Source: Neotamlana sedimentorum (GTDB taxonomy: Bacteria > Bacteroidota > Bacteroidia > Flavobacteriales > Flavobacteriaceae). From it: a stretch of 64,000 nt of DNA. The stretch lies in assembly GCF_000943565.1 (NCBI RefSeq), contig NZ_JTDW01000001.1, positions 554,733 through 618,732 on the forward strand, in the 5' to 3' direction. Below are positions 26,873 to 36,583 of the stretch, piece by piece. Position numbers and translations under genes: made by a program. Position 1 is the stretch's first letter; the number at the start of each line of letters is the position of its first letter. The notes under the pieces are model-generated. The model made no database searches. It was not told the DNA's origin and saw nothing but the letters and a program-made list of their open reading frames with translations.

Positions 26873-29512
26873 ATGCCACATTTAAATAAAATATCCATTT
26901 TAAGTTTATTGTTAACAGTAGTTGTTTTAGCAAGTTGTCAATCAAAATTTAAGCATCAATATACAAAAACGGCTCATGGCGTAAGTATTGAAAAAGATAG
27001 TATAAAAATTGATGTAGAAATTATAAATGATGCTATAATTCATGTTAACAAAATGAAGTTGGGGAGCGAGCCAACGTCAATTCCCGATTATGTAACAGTT
27101 TTAAAACCGCAAAATGTGGAATGGAGCATTACTGAGTCTGCAGATGATTTAAGTATTGAAACTGAAGCATTAAAAGTAGAAATTAATACTGAGGGAGAAA
27201 TAGTTTATAAAACTAAAAATAGCCAGAGTTTAGTTTCAGAAACAAACGAAAAAACGTTCATTAACTTAAATCCAGAAGTTTCTCATCCGGTTTCACAAGC
27301 ATTTACAGCAGGCGATGAAGCCTTGTATGGTTTAGGGCAGTTTCAAAGTGGTATCATGAACTGGAAAAACGTGCCCATTCGTTTACAACAATACAATCAA
27401 GAAATTGCTATTCCGTTTTTGGTTTCAACAAAAGGTTACGGTATTTATTGGCATAATTATAGTTTAACAGATTTTAATATGCCGGAAAATGAAATTGAGT
27501 TCGCTTCCGCGGAAGTGTTGCCAGATGCTTCAAAAAATAAGGAAACAACAATAGAAGGCGAGAAGGAAGATGTAGCATCGCATATATCAAAACAAAATAT
27601 ATCTAAAAATATTCGTGAAACCACCTTTACACCAACGCAAACGGGTGAATATACCTTTTTAGCATTAAGTGATAATAGTGGCAGAATGCGAGGTGAAATA
27701 AAAGTTGCTATCGATGGCGACGACATCATCAACTACGAAACCATTTGGATGCCGCGTCGTTATTCTGGAAAAAAATATTTAGAAGCTGGTAAAACATATA
27801 ACGTAGTTTTTCAAAATACTGGTGCTAAAATACCTGGTAAATTGTTTTATAACATGCCCGATTTTAACAAAACTGTATTTAGCAGCACGCAAGGTAACGC
27901 CATCGATTATTATTTAATTCAAGGAGACAACCCAGAAAAAGTAATTTCAGAATATCAAAACCTTACAGGAAAAGCACCATTATTTCCTAAAACAGCTTAT
28001 GGTTTTTGGCAATGTCGAGAGCGCTATCATAACCAAGAAGAATTGTTAGAAAATGCAAACGAAATGCGCGAGCGCCAAATTCCATTCGATAATATTGTGC
28101 AAGATTGGTTTTATTGGCCAAAAGGAACTAAGGGACCGGAGTGGGATCCTTCTAAATATCCAAACCCAGATGCTATGGTCGATGAGTTAAAAAAATTAAA
28201 CTTAAAATTAATGGTTTCGGTTTGGCCGGAAGTAAAAAATAAAGCACTAGAAGAAAAGTATAATCTTAAAAAAATAGAGAGTTCTAATTATGTAGATATT
28301 TATGATACAGGCGTAAGCGAGCGTTTTTATAAAATGATTAGCGACTCTATGTTTCAAAAAGGTGTAAGTTCTATTTGGTTAGACGGCACAGAGCCAGAAG
28401 GTGTTACCGATGCAACTAAAATGACTGCTGTTGGTCGCTTTAATGAGGTTCAAAATCCATATTCGTTAGAGGTAACTAGAGCAATGTACGAAGGTCGCAG
28501 AAACGAATTTCCTAACGAGCGTGTGTTTAACTTAACACGTTCGGCTTATGCAGGACAGCAACGCTATGGTGCTACATCTTGGTCGGGCGATGTTGAAGCT
28601 TCATGGGAACAATTGGTAGAACAAATTTCTGCAGGTCTTAATTTCACCATGGCAGGTATTCCATATTGGACGCACGATATTGGTGGCTTTTTTAGAGATT
28701 CAAAATCCATCAATCCACGTTTCGATAATCAATATACCAACCCAGAATTTATCGAGTTGTTAACCCGTTGGTTTCAATTTGGGGCCTTTAGTCCTATTTT
28801 TAGAATTCATGGTTATAAATCGGAAACTGAAATCTGGCGATACAATCAAGAGTTTGAAGACATGGCTCGAAAATTTATCGATATTCGTTACCAACTCATG
28901 CCATACATTTATTCTGAGGCTTGGAAAGCCACAACTACCGGAAAATTAATAATGGCACCATTGGCATATCAATATCCAAACGATAAAAATGTTTGGGGTT
29001 TAAAAGATCAGTTTTTATTTGGAGAATCTATTATGGTAGGCATTGTTACAGAATACAAACAACGTCAAAAAGCAATGTATTTGCCAGAAGGGAATTGGTA
29101 CAACTTCTGGAACGATGAACAAGTTGAAGGAAACCAAAAAATAACGGTTAATGCCGAACTTGATGAAACACCAATTTTTGTAAAAGCTGGAAGTATTTTA
29201 CCTATTGGGCCTAAAGTGCAAAATGTAACCGATAGTACTGAGAAACCAATTAATATAATGGTTTATCCTGGTGAAGATGCTAAATATACCCTGTATTTAG
29301 ATGATGGCGAATCTTATAATTACGAGGATGGTACCTATTCTGAAATTGAATTTTCTTACTCAGAATCAACCAAAACCCTAACCGTAAAAAAAGGTAAAGG
29401 TGATTATCACGATTTTGAAAATACGCCAATAGAATTTACGTTTCAAATGATGGGAGAAAATAGTAGCGACCAAAAGAATTTTGTTGGAGAAGCACTTACA
29501 ATTCAGTTTTAA
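26873..29512 (+). CDS. GH31 alpha-glycosidase with PA14-like insert, lipoprotein
   Basis: 879 residues with lipobox VVLASC22. GH31 signatures: NIVQDWFYWPKG, SSIWLDGTEPEG with nucleophile D504, and WSGDVEASW with acid/base D573, then GIPYWTHDIGGFF and FGAFSPIFRIHG. Residues ~245-320 hold a PA14-like insertion (TGEYTFLALSDNSGRMRG) inside the N-terminal region, as in several Bacteroidota alpha-xylosidases. GH31 covers alpha-xylosidase, alpha-glucosidase and alpha-galactosidase activities; alpha-xylosidase is my first guess from the PA14-bearing type. It is the first gene of a ten-gene unit reaching 43325 and ends 2 bp before the next start codon. Confidence 0.93.
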   Translation: MPHLNKISILSLLLTVVVLASCQSKFKHQYTKTAHGVSIEKDSIKIDVEIINDAIIHVNKMKLGSEPTSIPDYVTVLKPQNVEWSITESADDLSIETEALKVEINTEGEIVYKTKNSQSLVSETNEKTFINLNPEVSHPVSQAFTAGDEALYGLGQFQSGIMNWKNVPIRLQQYNQEIAIPFLVSTKGYGIYWHNYSLTDFNMPENEIEFASAEVLPDASKNKETTIEGEKEDVASHISKQNISKNIRETTFTPTQTGEYTFLALSDNSGRMRGEIKVAIDGDDIINYETIWMPRRYSGKKYLEAGKTYNVVFQNTGAKIPGKLFYNMPDFNKTVFSSTQGNAIDYYLIQGDNPEKVISEYQNLTGKAPLFPKTAYGFWQCRERYHNQEELLENANEMRERQIPFDNIVQDWFYWPKGTKGPEWDPSKYPNPDAMVDELKKLNLKLMVSVWPEVKNKALEEKYNLKKIESSNYVDIYDTGVSERFYKMISDSMFQKGVSSIWLDGTEPEGVTDATKMTAVGRFNEVQNPYSLEVTRAMYEGRRNEFPNERVFNLTRSAYAGQQRYGATSWSGDVEASWEQLVEQISAGLNFTMAGIPYWTHDIGGFFRDSKSINPRFDNQYTNPEFIELLTRWFQFGAFSPIFRIHGYKSETEIWRYNQEFEDMARKFIDIRYQLMPYIYSEAWKATTTGKLIMAPLAYQYPNDKNVWGLKDQFLFGESIMVGIVTEYKQRQKAMYLPEGNWYNFWNDEQVEGNQKITVNAELDETPIFVKAGSILPIGPKVQNVTDSTEKPINIMVYPGEDAKYTLYLDDGESYNYEDGTYSEIEFSYSESTKTLTVKKGKGDYHDFENTPIEFTFQMMGENSSDQKNFVGEALTIQF

Positions 29513-29514
29513 AA

Positions 29515-31050
29515 ATGAAAAAAATAATCTTAATTATTTGTTGGGTTTTTACATGTTTTGGGATAAACTTTAATATTGAAGCCCAAAAATCCAAACAACC
29601 CAATATTATTTTTTTAATGACCGACGACCAGCGTTGGGATAATATGGGGTGCTACGGAAGGCCTGAATTTTACACACCAAACCTCGATAGTTTGGCTGCA
29701 AAAAGTGTGGTTTTCGATAATGCTTATTACGCGGTAGCCATTTGTATGCCCAGTCGCGTTACCATCATGACTGGGCGATATAATTCCAATCATCGCGTAG
29801 GTTTTGTGGCACCAGACAATTACACTTTGTCTCAAACCGATTTAGCTAAAACTTATCCTGCCATGCTAAAAAATGCAGGTTATAGAACTGGTTTTGTTGG
29901 TAAAGTAGGTTTTACAGTTACCGAAAATGGACAACGACCTAGTATTCCGAAAGCACATTTTTACAAAGAAAATTTAGGGCAAACTTTCGATTTTTTTGCT
30001 GGTAGCGAAACACGACCGACTAAAGGTTTAGTGTTATGGCCAGAAAGCGATGAAGCGCTTAAAGAAATTTACAAACCAGGAAGAACAAATACAGGCAGAA
30101 CCTTAAAAACTGGTGAAGCCATGTTAAGATTTTTAGATACGCAGCCAGAAGATCAGCCGTTTTGCTTATCGGTGAGTTTTTATGCGGTAAAGCATGACTC
30201 CGATAAACATATGTACATGCCACATTTCGAGCAATTTAAAAATGAAGAATTTTCGATTCCGGAAAACTACGTCGAAGGCGATAACGAAAAACTGCCACAA
30301 GTTGTAAAAGAAAATGCTCGTGGTGTTTACTTGCATCGAAACAGGTCTTCAAAACCCGAGCAATATCAACGATTAGTACGCCGATTTGCTACACAAGGTT
30401 ACTCGGTAGACGACCAAGTGGGAAAACTAATTAAAAAACTAAAAGAGAAAAATTTACTCGATAACACTATAATAATTTATACCAGCGATAACGGGCGTTT
30501 TCAAGGTTCGCATGGGCTTTTCGATAAATGTTTGCTTTACGACGAGTCGGTTAAAGCACCACTTATTATTTACGATGGTCGTAAAACAGTTTCAGAGCAA
30601 AGTAGACGAGAAGATGCGTTGATTTCTTCAGTAGATATGGCGCCAACAATAGTTTCAATGGCTGGTTTAAAGCCAGCAAATACCATGCAAGGTCGAGACA
30701 TTACAAAGGTTTTAAACCAAACTCAAGATTTGTCGCAATGGCGCGACGCTGTGTTTATGGAAGATTTGTTTTTAGTAGATATGTTTAAAGCCAAAAACAG
30801 TAATAATCCGGATGCGTTGAATCAGGAATTAATTAAAAATAATAAATCGTATCGAGCAAGAGGTGTGCGCACTAAAAAGTGGAAATATTTTGTGTATTAC
30901 GAGCACGAACCTAAAATAGAAGAATTGTACGATATAGAAAACGATCCTTTAGAACAAAATAATTTAGCCAATAAATCTCGGTATACTTCTGTTCTAAAAA
31001 AGCTTAGAGAGAAAACTGAAACGTATTATACCGACATCAAAGAATTTTAA
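29515..31050 (+). CDS. Formylglycine sulfatase (iduronate-2-sulfatase/choline-sulfatase-like)
   Basis: 511 residues with a signal peptide (cleavage near NIEAQ). Motifs: IIFLMTDDQRWDNMGCYG, C77-M-P-S-R81 (formylglycine site), TSDNGRFQGSHGLFDKCLLYDES and a C-terminal ELYDIENDPLEQNNLA, usual for S1 sulfatases. The GSHGLFDK-type metal loop places it with the iduronate-2-sulfatase-like group, as for the truncated sulfatase at the left edge, and unlike the CSPTR enzymes. Its start codon is only 2 bp after the GH31 stop, so translation is probably coupled. Position of the sulfate removed is unknown. Confidence 0.92.
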   Translation: MKKIILIICWVFTCFGINFNIEAQKSKQPNIIFLMTDDQRWDNMGCYGRPEFYTPNLDSLAAKSVVFDNAYYAVAICMPSRVTIMTGRYNSNHRVGFVAPDNYTLSQTDLAKTYPAMLKNAGYRTGFVGKVGFTVTENGQRPSIPKAHFYKENLGQTFDFFAGSETRPTKGLVLWPESDEALKEIYKPGRTNTGRTLKTGEAMLRFLDTQPEDQPFCLSVSFYAVKHDSDKHMYMPHFEQFKNEEFSIPENYVEGDNEKLPQVVKENARGVYLHRNRSSKPEQYQRLVRRFATQGYSVDDQVGKLIKKLKEKNLLDNTIIIYTSDNGRFQGSHGLFDKCLLYDESVKAPLIIYDGRKTVSEQSRREDALISSVDMAPTIVSMAGLKPANTMQGRDITKVLNQTQDLSQWRDAVFMEDLFLVDMFKAKNSNNPDALNQELIKNNKSYRARGVRTKKWKYFVYYEHEPKIEELYDIENDPLEQNNLANKSRYTSVLKKLREKTETYYTDIKEF

Positions 31051-31124
31051 CAATTTCAATTTGAAAAGCCGTAATTAACTTTTTATCAGCATTTATATAA
31101 TCAACTTAAACTAGACATAACAAA

Positions 31125-32531
31125 ATGATTAAACAAACTATTACTTTACTCTCACTCTTTTTAATATTTTTTTCATGTCGGGCGCAATTAGCAGACAAGT
31201 CATCAGCAATTATAGAAATTAGCTCGATAGCAGAATTCAAAAAATATATAAATCAGGACAATGTACATGTAAAACTTAAGCCAGGAAACTATCAAATCGA
31301 TGCTGCTGAAAAAATCCGATTTATCGAAATCACAGGAAACAATTCTTATTTCGATTTAACAGGTGCCAGATTTATGGTAGATACGAAGTTGTTTAACCGC
31401 CCAGATTTAATAAAAAGTAACGATGGAAACAGCATGTATTGTGCCATCGAAATATCGGGTAATCACACCACGCTTGAAGGTTTGTATATTGAAACTTATG
31501 GCGATACTCCTGGAAGACAAAGCAAAAACAAAGTTTTTAATTTAGTTGGTGAGCATGTTATTTTAAAAAACGTTGAGGTGCGAACTGCTGGCTCTAGCCC
31601 GTGGGGATATGGTTATTTGTACGGATTAGGCGGTGGAGATGTTCGAAAAATGAACGGCATTCGTATAGGTTATCCTGCTAAAAACGTAAAGTTACTTGAA
31701 TGCAAGGTGCATATGCGAGCCATGGGACACGCTATCTTTTTGCAAGGTGCAGAAAATACTTTAATTGAAGGTTGCGAGGTAGATGGATTACTGCGAACTA
31801 CCGATGCGATGCTTGCTGAAACTTCAGGTTATGGTTTCGATAAGAATTTTTATGCGGCAAAAGGCAATTATATTGAAGGCACCATTGTGGCAGCAGACGG
31901 TAAAATACTACCAGGTGAAATTATTTCACTAAGCGAAGATGGTATTCGTATATATCCAGAATATAATGGCTTTAAAACTAAAAATACAACCGTTAAAAAT
32001 TGTACAGTTACCCAAATGAGACGCGGTATTTGTACTGGGTTAGGTGCTGCAAGCGATACCGTAATAGATTGTATAGTACGTGATTGCGTAGCAACAGGAT
32101 TTAACGTTGGGAATGGTGATACACTAATAAATTGTAGTGCCAACGCTAAATATGGTGAGGCGTTTTGCATTCCGTATACCAATGCTAAAAACGCTAAAGT
32201 AGATATAACAATTTTAGATAGTAGAAACGGATTAGCCAATAATCTGTTAGCGAAAATAAACGGAACGGGTCATTCTGTATTAATTAAAACAGATAATAAT
32301 GAGTATATCCCAGAAACTATGGCAATAAAGTTATCGGTGTGGGAAGGTTATGGCAATTTTAACGAAAATGCAACCATGCATGCTACCGATATTACATTGG
32401 ATAATCAAACCTCCACAGAAGTTATCAAGTTTAACGGCACAAAGCATTTAAAAGTGAAGAGTGTTGGGAAAGTTCGTGAAGCTACCAATTCGGAAAACTT
32501 TATAAATGAAGGTAATCGCACAAAGCGTTAA
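31125..32531 (+). CDS. Right-handed beta-helix protein with altered KHS motif
   Basis: 468 residues, with a probable lipoprotein signal (LIFFSC18; a type I cut before QLADK is the alternative). It belongs to the local beta-helix family: GSSPWGYGYLYGLGGG, MGHAIFLQ, DGLLRTTDAMLAETSG and SEDGIRIY are recognisable. It departs from the other seven at the KH[SA] motif, which here reads RKMNG, replacing the otherwise invariant His by Met, and SYPYGYG becomes SSPWGYG. It might be a binding protein, or an enzyme of altered mechanism or specificity. It is the third gene of the GH31 unit, 22 bp before GH116. Confidence 0.78.
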   Translation: MIKQTITLLSLFLIFFSCRAQLADKSSAIIEISSIAEFKKYINQDNVHVKLKPGNYQIDAAEKIRFIEITGNNSYFDLTGARFMVDTKLFNRPDLIKSNDGNSMYCAIEISGNHTTLEGLYIETYGDTPGRQSKNKVFNLVGEHVILKNVEVRTAGSSPWGYGYLYGLGGGDVRKMNGIRIGYPAKNVKLLECKVHMRAMGHAIFLQGAENTLIEGCEVDGLLRTTDAMLAETSGYGFDKNFYAAKGNYIEGTIVAADGKILPGEIISLSEDGIRIYPEYNGFKTKNTTVKNCTVTQMRRGICTGLGAASDTVIDCIVRDCVATGFNVGNGDTLINCSANAKYGEAFCIPYTNAKNAKVDITILDSRNGLANNLLAKINGTGHSVLIKTDNNEYIPETMAIKLSVWEGYGNFNENATMHATDITLDNQTSTEVIKFNGTKHLKVKSVGKVREATNSENFINEGNRTKR

Positions 32532-32552
32532 GAACCTACAAATAGCATAGTT

Positions 32553-35207
32553 ATGAGAATGAAATTTAGTTTACTCTTAATTGCGTTAGTGTTGGTGTCA
32601 TTTGTACAAGCACAAACAATAAACGACGCCAAAGTTAAAAGCGCTGCAAAACAAACAGAGCAGACTAAAAGTAATGATTGGCCTGTATTAACTACTTATA
32701 ACCAAAGCCACATTGCTAAAATAGCCATGCCTATTGGTGGTATTGGTACGGGTACAGTTGCTCTTGGTGGTAGAGGAGATTTACGCGATTGGGAAATTAT
32801 GAATACAGCTGCCAAAGGTTACATTCCCACAAGTGAAAAATTAAGATACATCGGACCATTTTTTGCGTTGTACACTAAAACTGCCGATGGTAAAAAAGAT
32901 ACAAGAGTGTTGGAAGGCCCTTTAGATTATTCATTGTACGAAGGTGCTTTTGGGAGTCCTAATGTAAATCATGGTTTTCCTCGGTTTGAATCTTGTACTT
33001 TTAAGGCTGCTTATCCTTTCGGGCAAGTATTACTTTCTGATAAAAAAGTGCCGCTTGATGTTCGTATCAAAGCATTCAACCCTTTAATACCCGGTGATGT
33101 CAACGCAAGTGGAATTCCTATTGCTGTTATTACTTATGAATTAACAAATACTACAGATAAAGCAGTGTTTGCCTCTGTCTGTGGTAATATGCCCAATTTT
33201 ATAGGAGAAGATGGATCTGTAAGAGAACCTATAGGGAGAGGTAATGCTTTAATTCCTGTGGGAGCTAAAGAGAATAAAAATGTTTTTAGAAAAGATAAAA
33301 ATGCGCAAGGTATTTATATGAGTTCTGAGGGTGTAGAAAAGGATTCTGAAGCTTGGGGAACCATGGCTTTATCAACTTCAAGTAACGAAAATGTTACCTG
33401 CCGTACGTCTTGGGGAAAAGAAGTTTGGGGAAATTCACGTTTAGATTTTTGGGACGATTATAGTGTTGATGGCCGTATAGATAATAGAGAACATAATGGA
33501 GAAGATAGACCTATGGCTTCTATTGCTGTAGAAGTATCGGTGCCAGCAAATTCAAGTCGTGAAGTCACTTTTTATCTCACTTGGCATTTTCCTAATAGAG
33601 AAACTTGGACTCCTGCCGATGATGGTTTGGATAACATGTTAACCAATTATTACACTACTCAATACCAAGATGCTTGGGAGGTGGTTGAAAAAACAATTCC
33701 ACAACTACCAAACCTTGAAAGTAAAACAAAAGAATTTGTGAATGCTTTTGTAAATAGTGATTTGCCAAAGGTTGTAAAAGAAGCGGCTTTGTACAACACA
33801 TCAACGTTACGTACCCAAACTTGTTTTAGAACTGCCGATGAACATTTTTACGGATGGGAAGGGACTAGCAATACCAAAGGAGTTTGCCATGGAAATTGTA
33901 CACATGTGTGGAATTACGATCAGGCAACACCTTTTTTGTTTGGAGAATTAGCGCGTTCTATGCGTGAAATAGAATTTGCTCATGCTACAGATGATAAAGG
34001 CATGATGAGTTTTCGTGTGAATTTACCTCTAGAGCGTGCCAATGAATTTGGTAGACCTGCTGCTGATGGTCAGTTGGGAGCTATCATGAAAATATATAGA
34101 GATTGGCAGTTAAGTGGAGATGATGCGTTGCTTAAGAAGCTTTGGCCAAAAGTTAAACAAGCTATGGAGTTCTGTTGGATTGAAGGTGGTTGGGATGCAA
34201 ATAAAGATGGTGTGATGGATGGTTGCCAGCACAACACCATGGACGTACAATACTTTGGCCCCAATCCTCAAATGGGATTTTGGTATTTAGGAGCTTTAAA
34301 AGCAGCCTCAAAAATGGCAGACTTTTCTGGTGATAAAAAATTTGCAAAAACGTGTAATACGCTTTTTATAAAAGGAAGCCAATGGATGGATGAAAATCTG
34401 TTTAATGGAGAATATTACGTGCATCATATAGAACCTCCAAAAAGCAGAGACGATATTGCATCTTCATTATTAAAAGGTTTGGAATCTAAAGATTTAGAAA
34501 ATCCTGCTTATCAGTTAGGAAAAGGCTGTTTGGTAGATCAGTTGGTAGGTCAATTTATGGCTCATATTTGTGATTTGGGTTATTTAACCAATGAAGAAAA
34601 CATAAAAACAACCTTAAATAGCATTATGAAATACAACTATAGAGACGATAGTAGTTCTGGGTTTAACAATATGCGGTCGTTTGTGTTGGGTGATGAAAAA
34701 TCATTGGTGATGGCAAGCTATCCTGGAGAAAGACCTTTGTATCCGTTTCCTTATTTTACAGAAGCCATGACCGGCTTTGAATATACTGCAGCTATTGGTA
34801 TGCTATACGAAGGGCAAACAGAAAATGGGTTAACAAATATCAAAAATATTAGAGACCGTTACGATGGGTTAAAACGTAATCCGTTTAACGAGGCCGAATG
34901 TGGAAACAATTATGCGAGAGCTATGGCAAGTTGGGGAGCAGTTATTGCGCTTTCAGGGTTTCATTATTCAGCTGTCGAAAAATCCATTCAGTTTACTTCA
35001 GAATCTGGGAACTATTTTTGGTCAAATGGAAATCAGTATGGAACTTTAGAAATAAAAAATAAAGGAAACGAAAAACTAGTGAAATTTAATGTGTTAAAAG
35101 GAGAAGTTTCTTTAAAATCAATAAAACTGAAAGGATTTGGAAGTACATCATTTAAACATGAAAAAGTGCTAAAAGAAGGAGCGTCACAGGAATTTATAAT
35201 TCAATAA
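32553..35207 (+). CDS. GH116-type glycosidase, secreted
   Basis: 884 residues with a signal peptide (cleavage near VQAQT). The N-terminal domain has MPIGGIGTGTVALGGRGDLRDWE, typical of GH116 (bile-acid beta-glucosidase/GBA2-type). The catalytic (alpha/alpha)6 domain contains FYGWEG with E436, a GNCTHVWNYDQ stretch, and HNTMDVQYFGPN with D564 at the family acid/base. GH116 members are beta-glucosidases, beta-xylosidases or N-acetylglucosaminidases. The E436 nucleophile assignment is tentative because the usual motif differs. Codon choice looks different from the genes on either side (see findings). It lies in the GH31 unit between two beta-helix genes; beta-xylosidase or beta-glucosidase trimming is the likely role. 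Confidence 0.85.
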   Translation: MRMKFSLLLIALVLVSFVQAQTINDAKVKSAAKQTEQTKSNDWPVLTTYNQSHIAKIAMPIGGIGTGTVALGGRGDLRDWEIMNTAAKGYIPTSEKLRYIGPFFALYTKTADGKKDTRVLEGPLDYSLYEGAFGSPNVNHGFPRFESCTFKAAYPFGQVLLSDKKVPLDVRIKAFNPLIPGDVNASGIPIAVITYELTNTTDKAVFASVCGNMPNFIGEDGSVREPIGRGNALIPVGAKENKNVFRKDKNAQGIYMSSEGVEKDSEAWGTMALSTSSNENVTCRTSWGKEVWGNSRLDFWDDYSVDGRIDNREHNGEDRPMASIAVEVSVPANSSREVTFYLTWHFPNRETWTPADDGLDNMLTNYYTTQYQDAWEVVEKTIPQLPNLESKTKEFVNAFVNSDLPKVVKEAALYNTSTLRTQTCFRTADEHFYGWEGTSNTKGVCHGNCTHVWNYDQATPFLFGELARSMREIEFAHATDDKGMMSFRVNLPLERANEFGRPAADGQLGAIMKIYRDWQLSGDDALLKKLWPKVKQAMEFCWIEGGWDANKDGVMDGCQHNTMDVQYFGPNPQMGFWYLGALKAASKMADFSGDKKFAKTCNTLFIKGSQWMDENLFNGEYYVHHIEPPKSRDDIASSLLKGLESKDLENPAYQLGKGCLVDQLVGQFMAHICDLGYLTNEENIKTTLNSIMKYNYRDDSSSGFNNMRSFVLGDEKSLVMASYPGERPLYPFPYFTEAMTGFEYTAAIGMLYEGQTENGLTNIKNIRDRYDGLKRNPFNEAECGNNYARAMASWGAVIALSGFHYSAVEKSIQFTSESGNYFWSNGNQYGTLEIKNKGNEKLVKFNVLKGEVSLKSIKLKGFGSTSFKHEKVLKEGASQEFIIQ

Positions 35208-35227
35208 GTTCAAAAAAAATATAAAAA

Positions 35228-36580
35228 ATGAAAATCATTTTAAAAGTTATGGTTTTAATCATGTTGTTTTTTAGCAATGTTATTAATGCTAAAGACATCA
35301 AAATAAATTCCCTAAAAGAGCTAGCCAAATATGCTGCTGAAAGTGGTAACACGATTACCATGAAACCAGGGGTTTATAAATTAACAGATTATTTAACTAA
35401 AGATATTACAAAAGCTCGTAGTATTCGTAAAGAATATCAGTACATCACTTTTAGTGGAAGTAACAATGTTTTTAACTTAGATGGCGTAGAAATAGAGTTA
35501 GATACAGAAATTAGAACTTGGTTAAAACCACCTATTCATTCTGATGAGGTTTTAGTTACAGGTTTGCATAACACTTTTATTGGGTTGACTATTAGATGTG
35601 TTGGAAATGGAACATCACCAGGAGGTACAGTGTTACAAGTAGCAGGGAAATCTAATGTTTTAAGAGATATTACTTTACACGTAGCGGGGTCTTATCCTTA
35701 TGGATATGGAGATTTATTTGGAAAAGGAAAACAAAAAGAAACCACTGTAAAACATAGAAAACACAGCGGACTTTTAGTAACGGGAGACGAAACTAAATTG
35801 TATGGTTGTAAAGTGCTAAGCCGTTCTTTTGGACACTGTTTTTTCATTCAGCAACATCCTAAAAATGTATATTTTGAAAACTGTTATGCCGAAGGAGAAG
35901 TACGCTCAACGGATGAAGTTTTGGCAGAAACATCTGGACCTGCTTTTGATGTGAACTTTAAAACATGGACTCAAAATCGTGATGGCGAATATGTAGTAAC
36001 TCCGGGTTATATGAAATCACTTTGCGAGGATGGATTTAGAACCTATGGAACATGTGAAAACATCACTTTTAAAAATTGTACGGCTAAAAATACACGTGGC
36101 GGATTTGAACTTCGTTTTAACAAAGCACATGTAGAAAATTGTACAACTATAGGAACGGAACGTGCTTATTGGATTGGAGATAACACCACAATGATCAACT
36201 GTAAAGGAGATGCTAATTACGGACCTTTATTATTTGTTGAGGGAAGCAATGTAAATGTTGAGTTGATGGTTGATTCAGCAGAATCTGATAGAAAAGTACA
36301 TTCATTAATCACTGTTTTAGGAACTGATAATAAAGTAGTGTTAAAAGCTGCTGATGGAAAAAAGAGAACACAAGAATTGCCAATTTTGGTAGGGTATACA
36401 CCTCCAATGCACGGTGAATCTATGTCACCATATAGTCAAGCAGAAGTAAATAAACTTCATTTAATAAACCAAACAGCAATGCCTGTGTCTATTGGAGAAA
36501 TGGCATCAAATTGTACCATTGAAACCAATGGTAAGGTTATAGAAAACAAGGGTCAGAATAATCAAATACTAGAAAAATAA
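35228..36580 (+). CDS. Right-handed beta-helix enzyme (tandem copy 1)
   Basis: 450 residues with a signal peptide (cleavage near VINAK) and no T9SS tail, so it is probably periplasmic. Family motifs: AGSYPYGYGDLFGKGK, RKHSGLLV, FGHCFFIQQ, EGEVRSTDEVLAETSGPAFDV and EDGFRTY. It is most similar to the next gene, with which it shares the LKELA.YAA.SGNTI.M.PGVY opening, so the pair is a tandem duplication. It is 20 bp downstream of GH116 and 3 bp upstream of its sister. A lyase or hydrolase role on an uronic acid-containing chain is inferred from the fold only. Confidence 0.8.
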   Translation: MKIILKVMVLIMLFFSNVINAKDIKINSLKELAKYAAESGNTITMKPGVYKLTDYLTKDITKARSIRKEYQYITFSGSNNVFNLDGVEIELDTEIRTWLKPPIHSDEVLVTGLHNTFIGLTIRCVGNGTSPGGTVLQVAGKSNVLRDITLHVAGSYPYGYGDLFGKGKQKETTVKHRKHSGLLVTGDETKLYGCKVLSRSFGHCFFIQQHPKNVYFENCYAEGEVRSTDEVLAETSGPAFDVNFKTWTQNRDGEYVVTPGYMKSLCEDGFRTYGTCENITFKNCTAKNTRGGFELRFNKAHVENCTTIGTERAYWIGDNTTMINCKGDANYGPLLFVEGSNVNVELMVDSAESDRKVHSLITVLGTDNKVVLKAADGKKRTQELPILVGYTPPMHGESMSPYSQAEVNKLHLINQTAMPVSIGEMASNCTIETNGKVIENKGQNNQILEK

Positions 36581-36583
36581 TTT

